Shown piece by piece: positions 36,895 to 38,424 of a stretch of DNA of 38,424 nt. Below the pieces are notes generated by a model, which searched no databases, had not been told where the DNA came from, and worked only from the letters and a program-made list of their open reading frames with translations. Numbering within the stretch: position 1 is the first letter of the stretch; each line of letters begins with the position of its first letter. Origin of the DNA: Actinomycetes bacterium (GTDB lineage: Bacteria; Actinomycetota; Actinomycetes; Actinomycetales; Dermatophilaceae); the NCBI GenBank assembly GCA_023420415.1, contig JAEZWF010000028.1, forward strand, positions 1 to 38,424, in the 5' to 3' direction. A program made the position numbers and the translations under genes.

Positions 36895-37989
36895 ATGGCA
36901 ACTGAGCAGGATCCGACCACCACCACCGATTCGAACGCCGCCCCGGCGTCCGCCCCGGCCGCCGGCGCCCCGGAACGCCGCCAGCGCGTGCTGTCCGGCA
37001 TCCAGCCGACGGCGGACTCGTACCACCTCGGCAATTACCTGGGCGCGGTCAAGCAGTGGATCGGCCTGCAGGACGACTTCGACGCCTACTACTTCATCCC
37101 GGACCTGCACGCGATCACGGTGCAGCAGGACCCCAAGGAGTTGCGCCAGCGCACCATCGCCGGTGCGGCGCAGCTCATCGCGCTGGGCATCGACCCGGCG
37201 AAGTCGGTGCTGTTCGTGCAGTCGCACGTCCCGGAGCATGCGGAGCTGAGCTGGGTGCTCACGTGCCTGACCGGTTTCGGCGAGGCGTCGCGGATGACGC
37301 AGTTCAAAGACAAGTCCGCCAAGCAGGGATCGGACCACACGTCGGCGGGCCTGTTCGCCTACCCGATGCTGATGGCGGCCGATATTCTGCTTTACCGCCC
37401 GCAGCTGGTGCCGGTGGGCGAGGATCAGCGTCAGCATCTGGAGTTGGCGCGCACGCTCGCGCAGCGCTTCAACTCGCGCTACAAGAAGACGTTCGTCGTC
37501 CCGGAGGCGCACATTCTGGAGGGGTCGGCGAAGATCTACGACCTGCAGGATCCGACGTCGAAGATGAGCAAGTCGGGCTCGAACCCGAAGGGCATCGTCA
37601 ATCTGCTCGATGATCCGAAGGTGTCGGCCAAGCGCATCCGGTCGGCGGTGACGGACAACGACGGCGAGATCCGCTTCGACCGCGAGAACAAGCCGGGCGT
37701 GTCCAATCTGCTGGTCATCCAGTCGAGCCTGACGGGCGTGCCCATCGACGACATCGTGTCCGGGTACCAGACGTCGGGTGCGGGCTATGGCCAGCTCAAG
37801 AGCGATACGGCGGAGGCGCTGGAGGCCTTCACCACCCCGCTGCGGGCCCGGTACGGCGAGCTGATGGCCGATCGCGGCGAGCTGGAGCGCATCCTCGCCG
37901 ATGGTGCGGTCCGCGCGCGCGAGGTCGCGTCGCGCACGTTGGAGCAGGTGTACGAGCGGGTCGGTTTCCTCCGTTCGTCCGTTCGGTAA
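36895..37989 (+). CDS. trpS: Tryptophanyl-tRNA synthetase
   Basis: This 364-residue class I synthetase charges tRNA-Trp. After a disordered N-terminal tail of about 30 residues (Thr/Ala/Pro-rich), the enzyme starts with RVLSGIQPTADSYHLGNYLG, in which YHLGN is the HIGH-type ATP motif. The KMSKS loop is at residues 223-227. Other core segments are FIPDLHAITVQQDP, TQFKDKSAKQGS and VPVGEDQRQHLELARTLAQR. ATG at 36895 is set by the -10 element; the frame has no competing start. A yihY gene follows after 145 bases. Confidence 0.96.
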   Translation: MATEQDPTTTTDSNAAPASAPAAGAPERRQRVLSGIQPTADSYHLGNYLGAVKQWIGLQDDFDAYYFIPDLHAITVQQDPKELRQRTIAGAAQLIALGIDPAKSVLFVQSHVPEHAELSWVLTCLTGFGEASRMTQFKDKSAKQGSDHTSAGLFAYPMLMAADILLYRPQLVPVGEDQRQHLELARTLAQRFNSRYKKTFVVPEAHILEGSAKIYDLQDPTSKMSKSGSNPKGIVNLLDDPKVSAKRIRSAVTDNDGEIRFDRENKPGVSNLLVIQSSLTGVPIDDIVSGYQTSGAGYGQLKSDTAEALEAFTTPLRARYGELMADRGELERILADGAVRAREVASRTLEQVYERVGFLRSSVR

Positions 37990-38134
37990 CGGCTTCGTTT
38001 CTTTCCGGCTGCTTTACGACGCTCACCGCGTCGTCATCGGCGCATGCCGGTAAGCTGATCGAGACACGTTCGCCCGGGTGGCGCGGTCGGACCCCGATCA
38101 CCGTCTCCCTCAACGACGAAAGCAGGTTCGACCG

Positions 38135-38424
38135 GTGGCAACATCGACGCGCCCAGACCCAAAGAAGACGGATCGCTACGGCATCGAGCGGGTGACGGAC
38201 GACGACCCCGGTTTCGTCGACAAGATGCGCATGAAGTACGAGTGGTTCGACCACATCATGCGCATGCAGGAGCGTTACTCGCAGGAGGGCGGCAACCACT
38301 TCGCCGCTGGCGTCACGTATTTCTCCGTCTTGTCGGTCTTCCCGCTGTTGATGCTGGTGTTCGCCGTCATCGGTTTCGTGCTGCGCGGCAACGACGAGAT
38401 GATGCAGCAGATCGAGGACGCCAT
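38135..38424 (+). CDS. YihY/BrkB-family membrane protein, cut by the right edge
   Basis: The first 96 residues are present, from GTG at 38135 (AGCAGG upstream). After a charged N-terminus (VDKMRMKYEWFDHIMRMQER) comes EGGNHFAAGVTYFSVLSVFP and a first membrane helix (PLLMLVFAVIGFVLRG), the start pattern of the YihY/virulence factor BrkB family, polytopic membrane proteins of unknown transport role. A TAAGCT hexamer at 38051-38056 may be its -10 element. The rest of the protein is beyond the window. In C. glutamicum a similar gene follows trpS, as far as I recall. Confidence 0.85.
   Translation, partial: MATSTRPDPKKTDRYGIERVTDDDPGFVDKMRMKYEWFDHIMRMQERYSQEGGNHFAAGVTYFSVLSVFPLLMLVFAVIGFVLRGNDEMMQQIEDA

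Noticed and set aside
37990..38134. Terminator after trpS
   Set aside because: A 6-bp stem (ACGACG and CGTCGT near 38017-38035) is too weak and lacks a T-run, so I do not call it.

Overview
The window looks like two unrelated bacterial genomes joined inside one gene. Positions 1 to about 24.8 kb read as a GC-rich alphaproteobacterium, most likely Magnetospirillum or a close Rhodospirillaceae relative. The signs are a phasin with TGC-rich operators, two chemoreceptors (one Aer-like with a PilZ tail), acetoacetyl-CoA synthetase, a YcbZ/LonB-type protease, and outer-membrane proteins with signal peptides. Positions from about 24.8 kb to the end read as a high-GC Corynebacterium or close relative. 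The signs are the N-terminal part of an actinobacterial monomeric isocitrate dehydrogenase, exonuclease III, a mycobacterial/corynebacterial-type peptidoglycan amidase lipoprotein, TrpRS and YihY, with TAnnnT promoters directly in front of leaderless starts. From memory, the icd - xth - trpS - yihY order resembles Corynebacterium glutamicum. I ran no database search and computed no statistics.

Alphaproteobacterial part: an incomplete MoxR ATPase (1-489), a phasin with its own promoter and operators (671-1154), a PAS/HAMP/MA/PilZ chemoreceptor (1215-3671), a divergent LysR-MFS pair resembling E. coli ynfL/ynfM (3786-5913), rlmN (5988-7130), a Cache-type chemoreceptor (7573-9264), a small DUF1842-like protein, a coiled-coil J-like protein, argG (10774-11988), a secreted Lipoprotein_15-type protein facing an outer-membrane MetA-pathway-type protein, acetoacetyl-CoA synthetase (13708-15660), a DUF1232 protein, a Sel1-repeat protein, PhhB-type pterin dehydratase, then a run of zincin, Lon-like protease, UspA, outer-membrane protein and DinB (17788-22678). 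A cluster of hairpins separates dinB from a dimeric NADP isocitrate dehydrogenase (22950-24164). The C-terminal end of a monomeric isocitrate dehydrogenase follows directly.

Corynebacterial part: the rest of the monomeric isocitrate dehydrogenase (to 26442), a membrane protein with a Gln/Phe/Tyr-rich prion-like tail (26752-28125), a divergent MFS exporter, exonuclease III, and then a minus-strand cell-envelope cluster. In order of transcription this cluster is an amidase lipoprotein broken by a stop codon and a frameshift, two tandem paralogous single-pass proteins with a four-cysteine outer domain, and an 895-residue membrane protein that ends in what looks like a catalytically dead amidase domain. 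A small membrane protein, trpS and a cut-off YihY/BrkB protein close the window.

The most important caution is the junction: the fused isocitrate dehydrogenase frame is open, but both flanks are ordinary core genes of different phyla, so an assembly chimera is far more likely than gene transfer. The most interesting biology is the corynebacterial envelope cluster (dead amidase-like tail beside a real amidase, and the Cys-rich paralogs). The best-supported regulation is the phasin control region.
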